Of a stretch of DNA of 64,000 nucleotides, positions 1-12,159 are shown one piece after another. The position numbers and the translations under genes were made by a program. The notes beneath the pieces were generated by a model. It ran no database searches, was not told where the DNA came from, and saw only the letters and a program-made list of their open reading frames with translations. Every line of letters begins with the position of its first letter. Positions within the stretch are counted from its first letter, which is position 1. Location: NCBI RefSeq assembly GCF_000346465.2, contig NC_034011.1:7470611-7534610 (forward strand), given 5' to 3'. This DNA comes from Prunus persica. Lineage: Eukaryota > Streptophyta > Magnoliopsida > Rosales > Rosaceae.

Positions 1-1200
1 TGTTCATAATTTCACATGATTTTATATCCTATTTACTTAGTTTTGTGAATTAATTTGGATTAAAGATGCTGATTTTAGTTATTTTCTGGTTTTTCAGTTT
101 ATAAGTCGTGAAATGTATAAATTCGTCAAATATTCCTCATAATATAGTTTGACATGATTCCAATTAGAAATGGAAGATAGCATCTTGAAGTTTGTCCATG
201 AATATTTCATAATTTTTTAAGACTGCTAAGGTGCCCATTTTTAATTAGACAACTCAGCCTAAACCAATTCCCGGAGAATACTAAATCAGCAGGGGTAATT
301 TGGCCATAACTCACTCATACGACATTGGATTGAGGCACACGACATATGGCTGAAAAGAAAACATCCGAAGATTTCCAAAGAGTGGTCATACGTAATTTTC
401 GGAGGTCATGAAGGTATTCAAATCGCATTCGCTAAGAGGATCACGTGCAGTTTCCTGGAAGTTTTAGAAAATTTAGTTTTGATTACCTTTTCTAGTTAGA
501 AATAGACTTGGAAATCAAGTCTTCGTGTAAGGCCACTTGTTTAGGCCCATTCTAACTAGGTTTTAGGTTCTTTTTAGAGGGGAGGTTGGGGGGGGGGCTC
601 AAAGAGGATATATCAGAAATTTCAGAATTCAACCGTGGAGCAAGGAAGAGCGACCTTGCCTCTATACTCTAAGGGTTTTTCTTATCTCTTTCTCCATGTT
701 TTATTTTTGCTTTGTTACCATGATTATGAGTAACTAATTTTCTTTTACTAAGACACAATGTAACCCTTTTCTAATTATTCAAAGCTTAGTTATGTCATGC
801 TATTAGACTTTCCATGTTGTTGAAATTTAATCACTGTACTTATTTTCTTAACTAATGATCTTGACGCTTAGCTACCATCTAGATTTTTGGTTAAGTAATT
901 TAATGCATGTTAGGGTATACGCCATGCCTAATATGAGTTTTGCTTCTTGTGATTAAATTCATAAATGCGCCTAAGGTAAATACCATACTCTTAGGGGTTT
1001 GGGTGATTGTGTGAAGTTCTCATTGAACCTAAGGTCTTTTTATATGTTTATATTTATGCCTCACGCCAAGGATAAATTGTGTGTAAGAAGAAGTGGTTAA
1101 TTGCTGTGAAAAGAGTTAATCATAATTTTGGATAACTAATCATCAACATAACTTGGAAATTTTGATAGCATGCATGCTACGGTTTGAAATTGGTACACAG
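1..1200 (+). mobile_element. Gypsy-type LTR relic (edges uncertain)
   Basis: This is non-coding sequence with the look of a long plant LTR. It shares several short blocks, in the same order, with the well-delimited solo LTR at 29846-31605: a 'cataactc...cgac.ttggatt' block near 305-335, an 'atgagtaactaa' block near 725, and 'tagctaccat.tagattt' near 868-886. The left end lies outside the window and the right end is not defined, so no target duplication can be checked. No protein domain was seen. The assignment rests on similarity to the other LTR only. Confidence 0.45.
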
Positions 1201-1264
1201 GTGACGAGGGGTGAATTTAAATGCTATTCAAGTAGTCATAGTGATCTTCACACACTTTAATCAT

Positions 1265-2290
1265 TGACCAAATATACTTATAACTAGTCAACTGCTAGTC
1301 ATGAGAAACCATAACGAAGAACACACACACAGAGCATAACAATCTATACCTGCAAGCCTAGAAGATTATTAGTAACAACCTAGACACTCAGAAGGACCCG
1401 TCAATCTAGACATCCCTTGTGCTAGCAACAACTATGGTGAAAGTGCGTGAAAATATCATACAACAGATAGTGATGACTAGTCAACTGCAAGAACACAAAC
1501 CCAGAAATGCATGATCATCATGCGATGACCAGTCAACTATCAAGAACATAAACCCATAAAATAACAAAGCTGCAAACCAGAAATTGTTCACCCAGAAACC
1601 CACCATTGGGCAAAACTGGGGGTCATCAACCGACCAAACAATTCACTAAGTAAAGAAGATTCTTACCAAGGAAAACAAGTAAACTCAAGAAATCCTAGAT
1701 CTATTTAGGAAGATAAGCTATACCTCCTTTGTGCAATCTTCTTCTCCAACTTAGCAAAACCAGCAGCTTAGTCCTTCATGGCAATGACAGCTCCTTCTTC
1801 AACTCTTTCATCCCATGGCACCAACTAGCCAGCTTAAACTCATACAGAAACCAAAAATTTGGATTCAAAGGAAAATGATCAATTTCTTCAAGAAACCATA
1901 CTCTTGACTTGAATCTGACCTAGATATATATGAGAGAGTGTTTGATATAGCAAGATGAGGTTTTCATATTTCAGATGCAGTTTTCAAAAAATCAATTTGG
2001 AAAACTCAAAGATGAAAAATATGAAGGTTCACTCTTGAGGAAGAAGAAGAGAAAGTTTTCTAAGAAGCTTTCCAAAACTCACCCACAAAATAGACGGCTG
2101 CCAAATGAGAAATTCTTTGACTTTTACCCAAAAATTCCTAGGTCAGAATAGTACACATGACAGTTGAGAATTTCGCAGAAAATGACGAAAAGATGATTAG
2201 GACCCAGCTGGAAACGGTGAGATGGAAATCCTAATTGAAACAAAGGTTGACTAGTCATACAAAGAAAAGATGACTAGTCACAATCTTCAT
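1265..2290. repeat. Dispersed repeat rich in ACTAGT(CA) motifs, copy 1
   Basis: The palindromic hexamer ACTAGT, usually inside TGACTAGTCA(AC), recurs near 1283, 1474, 2250 and 2270, with degenerate copies (GACCAGTCAAC) near 1527. The first 400 bases align with 49545-49900: both carry the ACTAGT block, then a 'gcaag.ctagaagaat' block, 'tagac..tc', a 'gtgctag.a.caac' block and a 'cccacca..ggg.aaaa' block. No long ORF is present. It may be part of an LTR retrotransposon, but no ends or domains were found. Confidence 0.5.
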
Positions 2291-2329
2291 AAATTTAGTG
2301 AATGCAATGTAGTGCAATGCAAAGTTTAC

Positions 2330-2700
2330 CTTTGTCAAAACACATTGTTGTCCATCAGAATGTAGCTAGATAAGAACACCTAGAGAAGTAATTCTTAATC
2401 TAAACTTAGAGCAATGATTGTCCTTTTACAAAATTGTCAAGGGAAGCCAAAAGAAAATTACAAAATGCATACACTTACAAGGTTTGTATAAGAGGAATTG
2501 TGGTGAAATTGTTGTCTTGGCAAACTTCTTTAAAGTCTTTCACAAACTTATTTAGTTCACGTTTTTCTTCGTTATCTTGTCTTTTAACTTTCTTGTTTTC
2601 AACGTTCTTTTAAATAAAATCTTTCAAAACTCCTTTATTAAGTTTTAGTTGAGTAGTTTTTAATATAACCGTCTTACGCCTTTAAATTATATAAATAAGT
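2330..2700. other. Plain AT-rich intergenic sequence
   Basis: No ORF, repeat structure or RNA-like sequence was recognised in this stretch. Confidence 0.5.
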
Positions 2701-2701
2701 T

Positions 2702-2800
2702 CTTTGTAAGGGGTTTATAGCTCAAATGATTAAAAATAGTTATCCCTACATCCGAGATCATGTGTTCGAATTCCCCTCCTTCAATATCACTTACCAAATG
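2702..2800 (+). mobile_element. tRNA-derived SINE-like fragment
   Basis: The stretch has a box A-like 'tagctcaaatgatta' followed about 45 bases later by 'gatcatgtgttcgaattcc', which resembles an RNA polymerase III B box (GGTTCGAATCC type). This spacing is typical of tRNA-derived SINEs. No tail or target duplication was identified. The rest of a tRNA fold is absent, so this is not a functional tRNA. Confidence 0.45.
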
Positions 2801-2819
2801 TATTCCCTTTCTGACTCTT

Positions 2820-4690
2820 GTTCTTTGTGTTCGCCGAGTTGGCCTTTTTTGTGACATCTAATCATTCTTCGCGTAGGGCATGTGGGGCTTATTGCAGAGT
2901 TGGTTGAACTTGAGACTTGAGAGTGCCTTTTGGTTTTGGTTTTGGTTCTCATTCATCTGTTAGACGTTTTGAAGAGCACGCAAATTAGCTCTGGCTCTGG
3001 GGCTTTCTGCTACAAGTATTATTGGGTCGATTTCTGTGACAAAAATAAGTGGACTAAAACTAATAATAAGGCTTAATTAGAAGAGTTATTTTCACAAAAG
3101 AGGAGATAGCTTAATTAGAAGAGTTAAAACTATGCCATAATCCTTTATATCATGCCACCATATCACGCAGTTGACAAAGAGTTATACATGGATATTGGGT
3201 GATAGAGTTATAGCTTATGGTGATTTGAAAGCTTGTTTTTTTGTTCATTTGTAAAAAAATATTTGGGGGGGGGGGGGGGGGGGGGGTTGGGGTTTTGTTG
3301 GTGTTGGGGTTTGGGGGTTGGTGTTCTCTAAAAGGGAATTGCAAAGCCAAAGAAATTAAAACAAATAAAAAAACAAATCTCTAGAACTGTGGGAATTGAA
3401 AAGCAAAGAAAAACCAAATCATGAAGTCCATTTTTTTCTATTACAAAGTTTGGGGAGGATTCGAGAACTTGGTTGGTAGAGCTTTGAAAATCCCCTTTTT
3501 GTCAACAATTGTTGTGCATTCGAAGATTGTCTTGTTGGAAAATGGTTGTTGGGTCTTGAGTTGTCTTTTTTCTTAACCTTGGCTCTTTCATTATGTTCAT
3601 TCTTTTTCTTAATGAAAAATTTTATACCCAGATTGAACTCTTTTATTTTCTTATTAGCTTTCTCTGCACTTTGTTGGAAAAAATCCCCAGTTCCAAACTT
3701 CTGTTGGAAAAAATCCAAAGTTCTACAACAATTGAATTTGATTCTTTGAGCAACCGATATGTCTTTTGGTTGAGAAGGGAAAAAATCAACCAAAATGTCT
3801 CAGTTGAAAAGATACAAACCAACCAATACGTCGTCTTTCGGTTGAAATGGTACATACCAACTGATATGTCTTTAATTGGTACATTATTCTGACTTAATTA
3901 AATGTATTATTCTTTCAACATACTTGATTAGTTGCACACTTTCAGATAAATTGAATGGATGTCTTTTGCTCTATATTTATTTACTGTTGTTAACAGAACA
4001 ATATGTCAAAAACTAATTCAAAAACAGTTTACTACTCTCTTCTTCCCTACAACCATACAATTTTCTTATAGTAATTTCTAAGGGAATTCTTCGAATTTTT
4101 GCTATTCGTTGATTTCAGACTTTGTTGTATTCTGAAAAATGATTTGCCAAGAATCCATTAGCTTACTCAGACTTTGTTGTATTCTGAAAAATGATTTGCT
4201 AAGAATCCATTAGCAAACTCAGTTAAGTGGGGCAAATAAAACTTTAATTAAGGAGACTCTTCAAATTGAGTCCTTCTACATATTTTTTTTTTTTTGGTTA
4301 CAACCTTCTACATATTTAATTTCTTACTCAACAACTTCCCTACTTTATTTAAAGAACTTGGAGAAGGAAAAAAAAAAGGGCAGTCCAAACAGTTGAGAGG
4401 ATAGGTTCTTTTTCTCATTAAAACTGCTAGAAGTACAATTACAACCAAAATTATATTATATATTATGTATTGGGTGAGTAGCCTCTTGCCAGCAGAAAAA
4501 AAGTAGATATGGTACTTATGAATCCTTCTCAACAAATAGGCTAAGCTACAAGCCTAAATTTTCCCATTTAAGGTCAAACAATCCTTAACCCAATAAATGG
4601 GCTCTACTATTTGGACCTGGTCATTCTTAGCTCCATTGTTGTCTCTAACCGAATAAAGTAAGTTTTAGTATTATTATTATTATTATTTTA
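2820..4690. other. Intergenic DNA with a G-homopolymer and small tandem duplications
   Basis: There is no convincing gene. The stretch contains an uninterrupted run of about 22 G at 3265-3286. It also has a degenerate internal repeat around 3660-3880, with recurring 'accgatatgtctttnggttga' type units, and a clean 52-bp tandem duplication at 4115-4218. The overlapping small ORFs at 3419-3893 lie on both strands across the degenerate repeat and show no recognisable domain. Confidence 0.5.
4115..4218. repeat. 52-bp tandem duplication (2 copies)
   Basis: A 52-base unit beginning 'tcagactttgttgtattc' occurs at 4115-4166 and again at 4167-4218. The copies differ at only a few positions (for example gccaag versus gctaag). 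No ORF runs through it. Confidence 0.85.
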
Positions 4691-4857
4691 AATTTTATTC
4701 TTTAAATTTTACGGGTCTATCTCAGTGAAAAATGGCTTTAATTTGCATATCAGTGATCTCCACGTGCTTTTATTTGGCATTGCGACTACTCTGTACTTTT
4801 TTATGTGTTATCAATAAAATTACTATCGCTTTTTATCAAAAAAAAAAAAAAAAACTC
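4690..4857 (+). mobile_element. 3' end of a retroposon with poly(A) tail
   Basis: The sequence 'tgtgttatcaataaaattac...tcgctttttatc' is followed directly by a run of about 17 A ending near 4852. The same terminal motif, on the opposite strand, ends the repeats at 41615-42960 and 62550-63470. This marks a 5'-truncated copy of that family, inserted in + orientation. The 5' edge is approximate. Confidence 0.55.
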
Positions 4858-5940
4858 CTCTTAACCACTTGAGCTACAAGTGCAATGCAGTTTAAAATAT
4901 CAACACAAAATTTAGGAGAACGGGAAGTGGAAGGTGAATGGGAAGAAGAAATGAAGGGATATATTTTGGGAATAATGGGGATGAGATGAGTAGATTTTTA
5001 TTTTATTTTATTTTTTAACAAATGTATGAGAGTTTACCCCTGCACCTCAGTTCAATTTTCCCTTCCCTAATATCTCAGTATTTGAGTCTTTAAACTTTCA
5101 AATAAATCAATGTGGTTCTTAATCTTTTGATCCACACACAAATATTTGGTCCTTCTCATCACATTTGTCAAAATCTTTGTTAAATTTATTCACTTAACCA
5201 ACTTTGAAGGGGTATTTTCATTCAAATACAACTTATCCACCAACAACTCAAAGTAATTCTCACATATTTTACTCAATAAGGCTATATGTTCTCCTTGATG
5301 GACTCTAGTGTAAAATCTTAATTGGTAAGATATAGCCTATTGATCAAAAATGTGAGTATTAGGACTGAAATGAACTACAATTAGATGACAATATCCCTTT
5401 AAAGTGGCTCATGCGATGACACACAATTAGTTTTTATTGAAAATTTTGTCGGAATGCAATAACAAAAATTAAATTGATGTGTTGACCCAAAGATGAAGCA
5501 CCATATTGATTGATTTGAGAGTTTGAAGACTAAAATGAAGATTTTAAAAAAGTTTAGAGACTAGTTGTGATCAAAACCAAAAGAAATGTGGGAGTGTACA
5601 GATAAGGGGGGGTGGGTAAAAAGAAAAAGGGTGTTTAAATTATTTTCTAAAATTGATCAAAATGTCATTGAGATGATGATTGATTGGTTGTGTACTCTTA
5701 TAAATAAAAGATTATAACCAAACTCAAACGTAAGAATTCATAAACCACTCGTTTAAAACCCCACCAATAACACCAATTAAAATATCATTATTCTACAACG
5801 AAAAGAAAAAACTAGAAAGTCATGTGACATTTTCTCTTCCACTTGTTAGACAAAGCAATTGTTAAAGCTCAGACCAAAACACAAAAAAAAAAAAAAAAAA
5901 GCAATTGTTAAAGCCTTACATATCTTTATCTTTTTACTCA
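4858..5940. other. Intergenic DNA upstream of CCR
   Basis: The sequence is AT-rich with no coding signal and no clear transposon ends. It contains short A and T runs. Nothing else was recognised until the promoter elements of the downstream reductase gene. Confidence 0.5.
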
Positions 5941-5959
5941 ACTATTTTATTTTACCGGC

Positions 5960-5979
5960 GGTAGGTGAGTCTGGTAGGC
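5960..5979 (+). promoter_or_regulatory. AC-element (MYB site) pair upstream of CCR
   Basis: GGTAGGT at 5960-5966 is the reverse complement of ACCTACC, the AC-I element. A near-match GGTAGGC follows at 5973-5979. AC elements are the known targets of the MYB factors that co-activate phenylpropanoid and lignin genes. They lie about 15-30 bases before the TATA box of the CCR gene, which fits regulation with the lignin pathway (inference). Confidence 0.6.
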
Positions 5980-5990
5980 TCTTCTCCTCC

Positions 5991-5998
5991 TTATAAAG
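5991..5998 (+). promoter_or_regulatory. TATA box of the CCR gene
   Basis: TTATAAAG sits about 135 bases upstream of the CCR start codon, giving room for a leader of about 100 bases that is rich in CA and CT. No other good TATA box lies between the AC elements and the ATG. Confidence 0.65.
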
Positions 5999-6133
5999 CC
6001 GCACTAGCAGCTATTCCATCACAAAACACAAACTTCAAACTTTCTCTCTTTGTCTCTATTTGATCTCTTCCAATCCCACCAACCAAAAGAGCAAAACAAA
6101 AAATCATTCCCAAAAACCAAGCTAAGTATTAAG

Positions 6134-9100
6134 ATGCCTGCCGATAGTTCTTCAGTTTCAGGCCATGGCCAAACTGTTTGTGTAACCGGAGCTGGAGGCT
6201 TCATTGCTTCCTGGATTGTCAAACTATTGCTAGAAAGAGGCTACACTGTTAGGGGAACCTTGAGAAACCCAGGTCAGTCCAAATCATTATCTTCTTGGCC
6301 TATGAGTTGTTTGTTTTGTCCTACATTCGGGTATCGACATGTTATGCAGTGAGACTGTGAATTAGAACAATTCATTTAAATTATATCTGAATTTGCGGTT
6401 CTTATTCACAGTTTAACAAGGTAACACGTAACATATATGGGGATACATAATTCTTCCCTGTATAGATATGTTTTTTTCCATTTTGGTGCTTTTCTTATTT
6501 TGGGTTGATCACAGATGACCCAAAGAATGCTCATTTGAGGGAGCTTGAGGGAGCTCAAGAGAGGTTAAGTTTGCGTAAAGCTGATCTTCTTGACTATGAG
6601 AGCCTCAAAGAAGCCATCAACGGCTGTGATGGCGTTTTTCACACAGCATCACCTGTTACGGATGACCCAGTGAGTTTTTTTTTGTCTCTGTTTCCTTACT
6701 TTGTTTCTTCCTTTTCCTGTTTGGTTGCCCAGAAAATGCCGGAAAATATGCACACTTTTTCTCTTTAGTCTTTACCAACCCACTATAACAAACCATGGGT
6801 TCCTAAGATTCCAAATCGATCTGTTTGTCAATTGTGATGTTTGTGGACCTCCAAAAATTGTTCTCTGAGTCCCATAATACCCAATAAATATTATTACTAT
6901 TTAAATGGGAAAAAAACAAAAGATAAGAAGGAATACTTTGGTAACGGATAATGATTTTGGTGCCAGACGATACTTTGGTGAAGAATATTTTTCCTTTTCA
7001 TATTTTCCAAAGCAACTTTTAAATTCATGTCTCACTTTATAACGCTTATAAGAAAGTTATAGTGACTTATTTTTTCATACTATACAATAATTTCTTTAAA
7101 TATAACTCGTACCAAAATTCCTGAAAGAAAAATTCAATTGTAATTTAACTCAAAATAAAATTCGCTCATGATTTTCTACTATAACATCTCATCTCTATGC
7201 TATTAAAATATTTTGAAGGGATTGTTTTGTTTTTTTTTTAATTGACATTTCTTTAATAAGGCAATGAATGATGTGTGTATAGGAACAAATGGTGGAGCCC
7301 GCGGTGAATGGAACAAAGAATGTGATTGTTGCGGCAGCAGAAGCTAAGGTTAAACGGGTGGTGTTCACGTCGTCAATCGGTGCGGTGTACATGGACCCCA
7401 CCAGGGGCCCTGATGTGGTGGTCGATGAATCTTGTTGGAGTGATCTTGAATTCTGCAAGAACACCAAGGTTAGGACATAATATTATTTATTTTATTATTT
7501 TATTATTTTATCTCTCCAATTTATATAGTATGATGACTCATGATGCACACAAAATTACATCAATTGTTTGATATGTTTATCACTCAGTGTCTCATAATTA
7601 AATAGAATTGTTATTTTATGCAAGATTTAGTGTAAACTATTTTAAATTAATTTAATATTATAAAGAGGGGACTTGAATTTAGGTGAAAGGAGACAAGCTC
7701 AATGCTCTCACCAACTCGCCTAATTCATGTCCGCCATAATTAATAACAATTGTTTTGTCTAGTAATTAATTAGAGAATGAATCGATGGATGTTATCTCCA
7801 ATCATGGTCTATTTTTTTAAGTTAAATTTCAATTGGAATAACTATAAAGTTATTTTAGGAGCTCTATATAAAATTTATATTCTAATTATTATTGAAAATA
7901 ATTTTAAAAAAATTATAGAATATGTAGTACAAGTTAAAAGAGGGATTTACTATTATGCCCAATATAAGGGCTCAAAATATAAAAAATAAAAACCTATATT
8001 AAATGAATTTTAGAAATACAACCAAAGCCCATTTTCAATATAACAAAAATGCTTCGAACTTCCTATAAATTACAAAACTGCTATAAATTTCTTAAAACAA
8101 GCTCAACCCCAAAACCTCATTAAAAAAAACCCAAAACATATGGCATCAAAGTAATTTAATAATCAAAATTAAAGTCAACAGGGCAGTTGTCGTTTTTTGA
8201 TTTTTTTTTTTTTTTTTGGTTTGTTTGCGGAAATTAAATGGTGTATGGTTTATTTATATCACTATTTCTAAGAATGAGTATGTAACTAAATATTTAAAGT
8301 TAAAAACACTTTAAATGAGATGATAACATTTTAAATCAATACAACACCATATAGGTAATAGGTGTGATCCAATATATATATGATTGGAAAGAGAAAATTG
8401 TTTGTTAAAACTTAAACATATATAAAGAGTTGTTAAAGGTGATCCACAAAAGTAAATGAAGGAAATTTGCACATACATTGTGATGAAAAGTTGAAAACGA
8501 CCAATTAAAACTTGGTTGTTAACATGTAATGACTAATGACAAGCCCTACCTAGCTAACATCCCAGAGTAACCTATTCAGTTGACCTTTAGTTCAATTTAT
8601 CAATCAAAGATGAAATCACCGAAAACAATTAGAACCTATTTCACAGAAGATCAAATAGTCTTTGAAATCCAAATAAAAATGATCAAAATCTAGTTTGTGT
8701 TTTGCAAATTATAATTAACAATGAATCTGACAAATATAAAATCATATATATTCAGAACTGGTACTGCTATGGGAAAGCAGTGGCAGAGCAGGCAGCATGG
8801 GAAGAGGCCAAGGCGAAAGGGGTGGATTTGGTGGTGGTGAACCCAGTTTTGGTGCTTGGACCACTTCTGCAACCAACCATCAACGCCAGCATCATCCACG
8901 TCCTCAAGTACCTCACAGGCTCAGCCAAGACTTATGCCAATTCTGTGCAGGCCTATGTGCATGTTAGGGACGTGGCTCTGGCCCACATTCTGGTGTATGA
9001 AATTCCATCTGCCTCTGGAAGGTACCTTTGTGCTGAGAGTGTGCTTCATCGTGGAGATGTGGTGGAAATCCTAGCCAAGTTCTTCCCAGAGTACCCAATT

Positions 9101-10559
9101 CCCACCAAGTAAGTACATCATCATCAATTTGTTTTCTTTATTTATTGTCCAAATAAGATGTTTTCTGAGCTACATGTTAACAACCGAGATGGGGATGGGT
9201 GCGGGGAAGGGGATGATATTGTCATATCCGACGCCGAACTGGCCGTTGTCATCTCTAGCTATTTTGGTATAAGTGAAATGGTAAATACATTTAGTGTATA
9301 CGTGGATGACTCTCAAAGTGATTGATTTAGTGTTTGGATACGTAGACCGCTCTAAGCCATTGATTTAATATCTTCTTAGTTCTAAATTATTGAAATTTAC
9401 CTCAACTTTTTTAAGGTTTTAGAAAAAATGAATTGAGGGCGACAGAAGTAGTTTATATAGAGCTTTCTCCACTAAATAAGTTCAGGATTCCTTCTGTCTA
9501 ACAAAATTAAATACATGAAATGTGTGCACTTGAATTGAATATACAAGACAATAGCAATAAATTTGTATACAACTTGTGTCGAAAGTTTTCTAAATTAATT
9601 TTGTCATCAAATGGTGCTGTTTGTAATTATTAGTAATTAAAGATAGAAGATTCAAGTTTACAATTTTGTGGCCAACAACATTTAGCTTATTGAAATAAGA
9701 CATCGACCTACTAATTAGTAGTTTCATATTCGAACTTTTGGTACTTTGCTTTAAATGTTTTTTATATGAGTTTTATTTTCTTTGCTTTCCAAAATTTGTA
9801 TGATTTGATGCTGACTAGAATAGAATCGAAGACATCATGTGTATGCTTTTGATTGCTTGTAGAAGTGGGGCAGTAGGTGCACCAACTATGACTTGTCTGT
9901 AAGAAGGACTAGACGCCCCAAAAAGTTGAAACTGTAAAATGATCAAAATACTTGTGGAGAAGATGAGTCCTTACCTACTCCAAGACTCCACCTCACCCTG
10001 AAATTTTTTATTTATTTTAAATTTCTTTCTTTTTCAACATGTCATTCTCATACTTCGAATATGTGTGTCTTTTTTTTCACCTACCCATTGTTCCCTGGGC
10101 CTGCAAGTTCATGGAGGACAGCGTCTATTAGTCTTCTGCATGGAGACTAAATGATCCTTTATTTATTTTTTATAGAATAAAGAAATATTTGGCTAATCAT
10201 TCGTTTTCTTTTATATAGATTTTAAATGGTGCAGCCTTCTTCTTCTTTTTTTTTTTAATGGATTTCTATTGTCAAATATTTTAATGCACATATTTGTAGT
10301 TTTTTTTAAAACTTTTATTTATTTATTTATAAATTGTTGTGGGATTATATTAATTAGTTTGCCATGCATTTACAGGTGCTCAGATGAAGTCAAACCCAGA
10401 GTAAAACCGTACAAGTTCTCGAACCAGAAGCTACAAGACTTGGGCTTGGAGTTCACCCCAGTGAAACAGTGCCTATATGACACTGTCAAGAGCTTGCAGG
10501 AGAAGGGCCACCTTGCAGTGCCTAAACCACAAGAAGATTCCATTAAAATTCAATCTTAA
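6134..10559 (+). CDS. CCR1: Cinnamoyl-CoA reductase (CCR1-like), 5 exons
   Basis: CCR reduces hydroxycinnamoyl-CoA thioesters to the aldehydes with NADPH, the first committed step to monolignols, in the cytosol. Exons are 6134-6272, 6515-6669, 7283-7468, 8756-9108 and 10376-10559 (1017 nt, 338 aa); all junctions are GT-AG and the frame is closed throughout. An extended-SDR Rossmann start, VTGAGGFIA, lies at residues 17-25. The CCR signature KNWYCYGK is at 160-167 and its first K is split from the rest by intron 3; the catalytic Tyr163-x3-Lys167 pair is present. The C-terminal region ([20 protein letters not shown]) matches bona fide CCRs, and length is as usual for the family (about 335-345). 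The start is the ATG directly before MPADSS. Intron 3 holds a weak SINE-like remnant (7660-7735). AC elements and a TATA box lie upstream. DFR or CCR-like paralogs are less likely given the exact signature. Confidence 0.93.
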
Positions 10560-11560
10560 ATTAATCGTGTTTTGGGTGCTGCCGCCTGAAAACTATTGCA
10601 TGGTAATTATAGAAATTAAGAAGAATCAAAATTTGGAAGCCCTTAACTGTTTGTCCAATTATATTGGTGCTTTAAATGAACGTTTTTTAATATTAGATGG
10701 AAATGTTTTCTGGAAGGAGTTGTTTAAAGTTACATTTCAGATAAACCAAAATATTTTTATAACTTGCGAAGCAGAAGTAAACTTTGAATGGATTGTTCTG
10801 ATTTCCTTTGATAATTGCCAGCTAATAATGGATTTGATAAAACCATAGAAAATCTTCCCACATTGAGCAAGGGGAAAAATCAAAGTCAACGCTGTTGTGC
10901 AAAAAGTTAGATAACTTGATCCATACTGGCATTTGAGTTGGTATACCTTGCATATCAAATGATGCCCCTCCTAAGAATTTGGAATTTGCAAGGTGCAACT
11001 GTTAACTGTTATAGCATGTGCAGTGGGAGATCTCAAAATAGGGAGAAAAATTTGTATGAAACGGGTTTATGTAAGTTCACATTTTATCTCTCATCACGTG
11101 AATAGACAGACAGAGAAGGCAAATTCCCCCCCCCCCCCCCCCCCCCCCCCAAAAAACAAGGGTCTCAAAACCATATGAGACTCCGGTAGAATAAATGGGG
11201 TTTCAAATCTTTTAATTTGGTGAAGTCTAGAAAAAGAATCTCAAATTTGGGATTGAGACAACTCCCACTTGAAATGCTTAGGCTTAAAAGTTGAGTTTTC
11301 TTTTCTTTTCCACAATTCAATCAAACATCTTAGATTCAGACAAGATAAGATTTCATCTCACACCAACGGTTGAATATAACAAAAAACAATCTTTAATTTG
11401 CATAGAAGTCCAAAATTTTGACAATATAGGATTTCAACTGACAACACAGGTAGATCTAAGTGTAACCAAAGCAAAGAGAGGTAAATTTTAGCCCTCAATA
11501 TTCCTGTGGCCAGCGTATGACCAAAAAAAAAAACGTATGAAACACAAATACTTTATACAA
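10560..11560. other. Intergenic DNA downstream of CCR, with a 25-C run
   Basis: The first 200-300 bases are probably the CCR 3' UTR. A run of 25 C lies at 11126-11150. No other gene or element was recognised. Confidence 0.5.
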
Positions 11561-11564
11561 ATTT

Positions 11565-12155
11565 TAGACGAAAGGGCTAGGAGATTTGGTTCGTTGGGTT
11601 GGGTCTATCTTGAGATACTGACAAGGATAAGGAATGAACTTTATCTCTTTGAATTTTCTGTATATAGTTCTTTTTGGACTCAAAAGATTCCCCTTACACG
11701 AATGGTAGGTTCTCTTTATAGGGAGTTTTAACAAGATAATTACGAGCCGGTCATCTCTGCTCGGAGCCGAACCGTTCGTGTCACACCAAGCTGTCAGGTG
11801 GCGGACGGTCGGGATTCAGCCACGTCCTCTTCTTATGATGACTTCACGCGTTTTTACTAGGGGGCAAGTGGGAACAAAGTAGCCAGTCGCACAGCTATAG
11901 TCCTATCTGGTCAGGTGGTGGATTAGGTGGTTTATACGTGGCTTTGGAGAGGACATGAGCACTCTTATGAGAGGCGGTGAACCTGTTGTCAGGGTAGGTC
12001 TTGTCATCGACGTGGCTAATTCGTATCCTTTCGAGTTTCCCCAATGTAGCTCTGAGGCCGAGGTGGAGGGTGGTTTGGTCATTTTCTGCCAAGTGGTACG
12101 CAAGATCCACGTGTTCTCTTTTTATTGGGCAGACAAACTCGGCATATACTGAGCG
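11565..12155 (+). mobile_element. GC-rich LTR-like relic
   Basis: This island is clearly richer in G and C than its surroundings. It carries a TATA-like 'ctttatagggagtttta' (11714-11730) followed by unstructured GC-rich sequence, a layout typical of the promoter part of a retrotransposon LTR. No paired LTR, primer binding site or target duplication was found. The small ORFs on both strands (for example 11895-12152) overlap each other and have no recognised domain. An exapted or truncated LTR is the best guess. Confidence 0.35.
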
Positions 12156-12159
12156 TCAA

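Noticed and set aside
3419..3893. ORFs of 67-124 residues on both strands
   Set aside because: They cover a degenerate internal repeat, overlap on opposite strands and show no domain.
6050..6133. Upstream in-frame extension of CCR
   Set aside because: It has no ATG; the open frame begins with a TTG, and the ATG at 6134 gives the family N-terminus.
7660..7735. SINE-like remnant in CCR intron 3
   Set aside because: Only a weak B-box-like match on the minus strand with no tail or duplication; too little for a feature.
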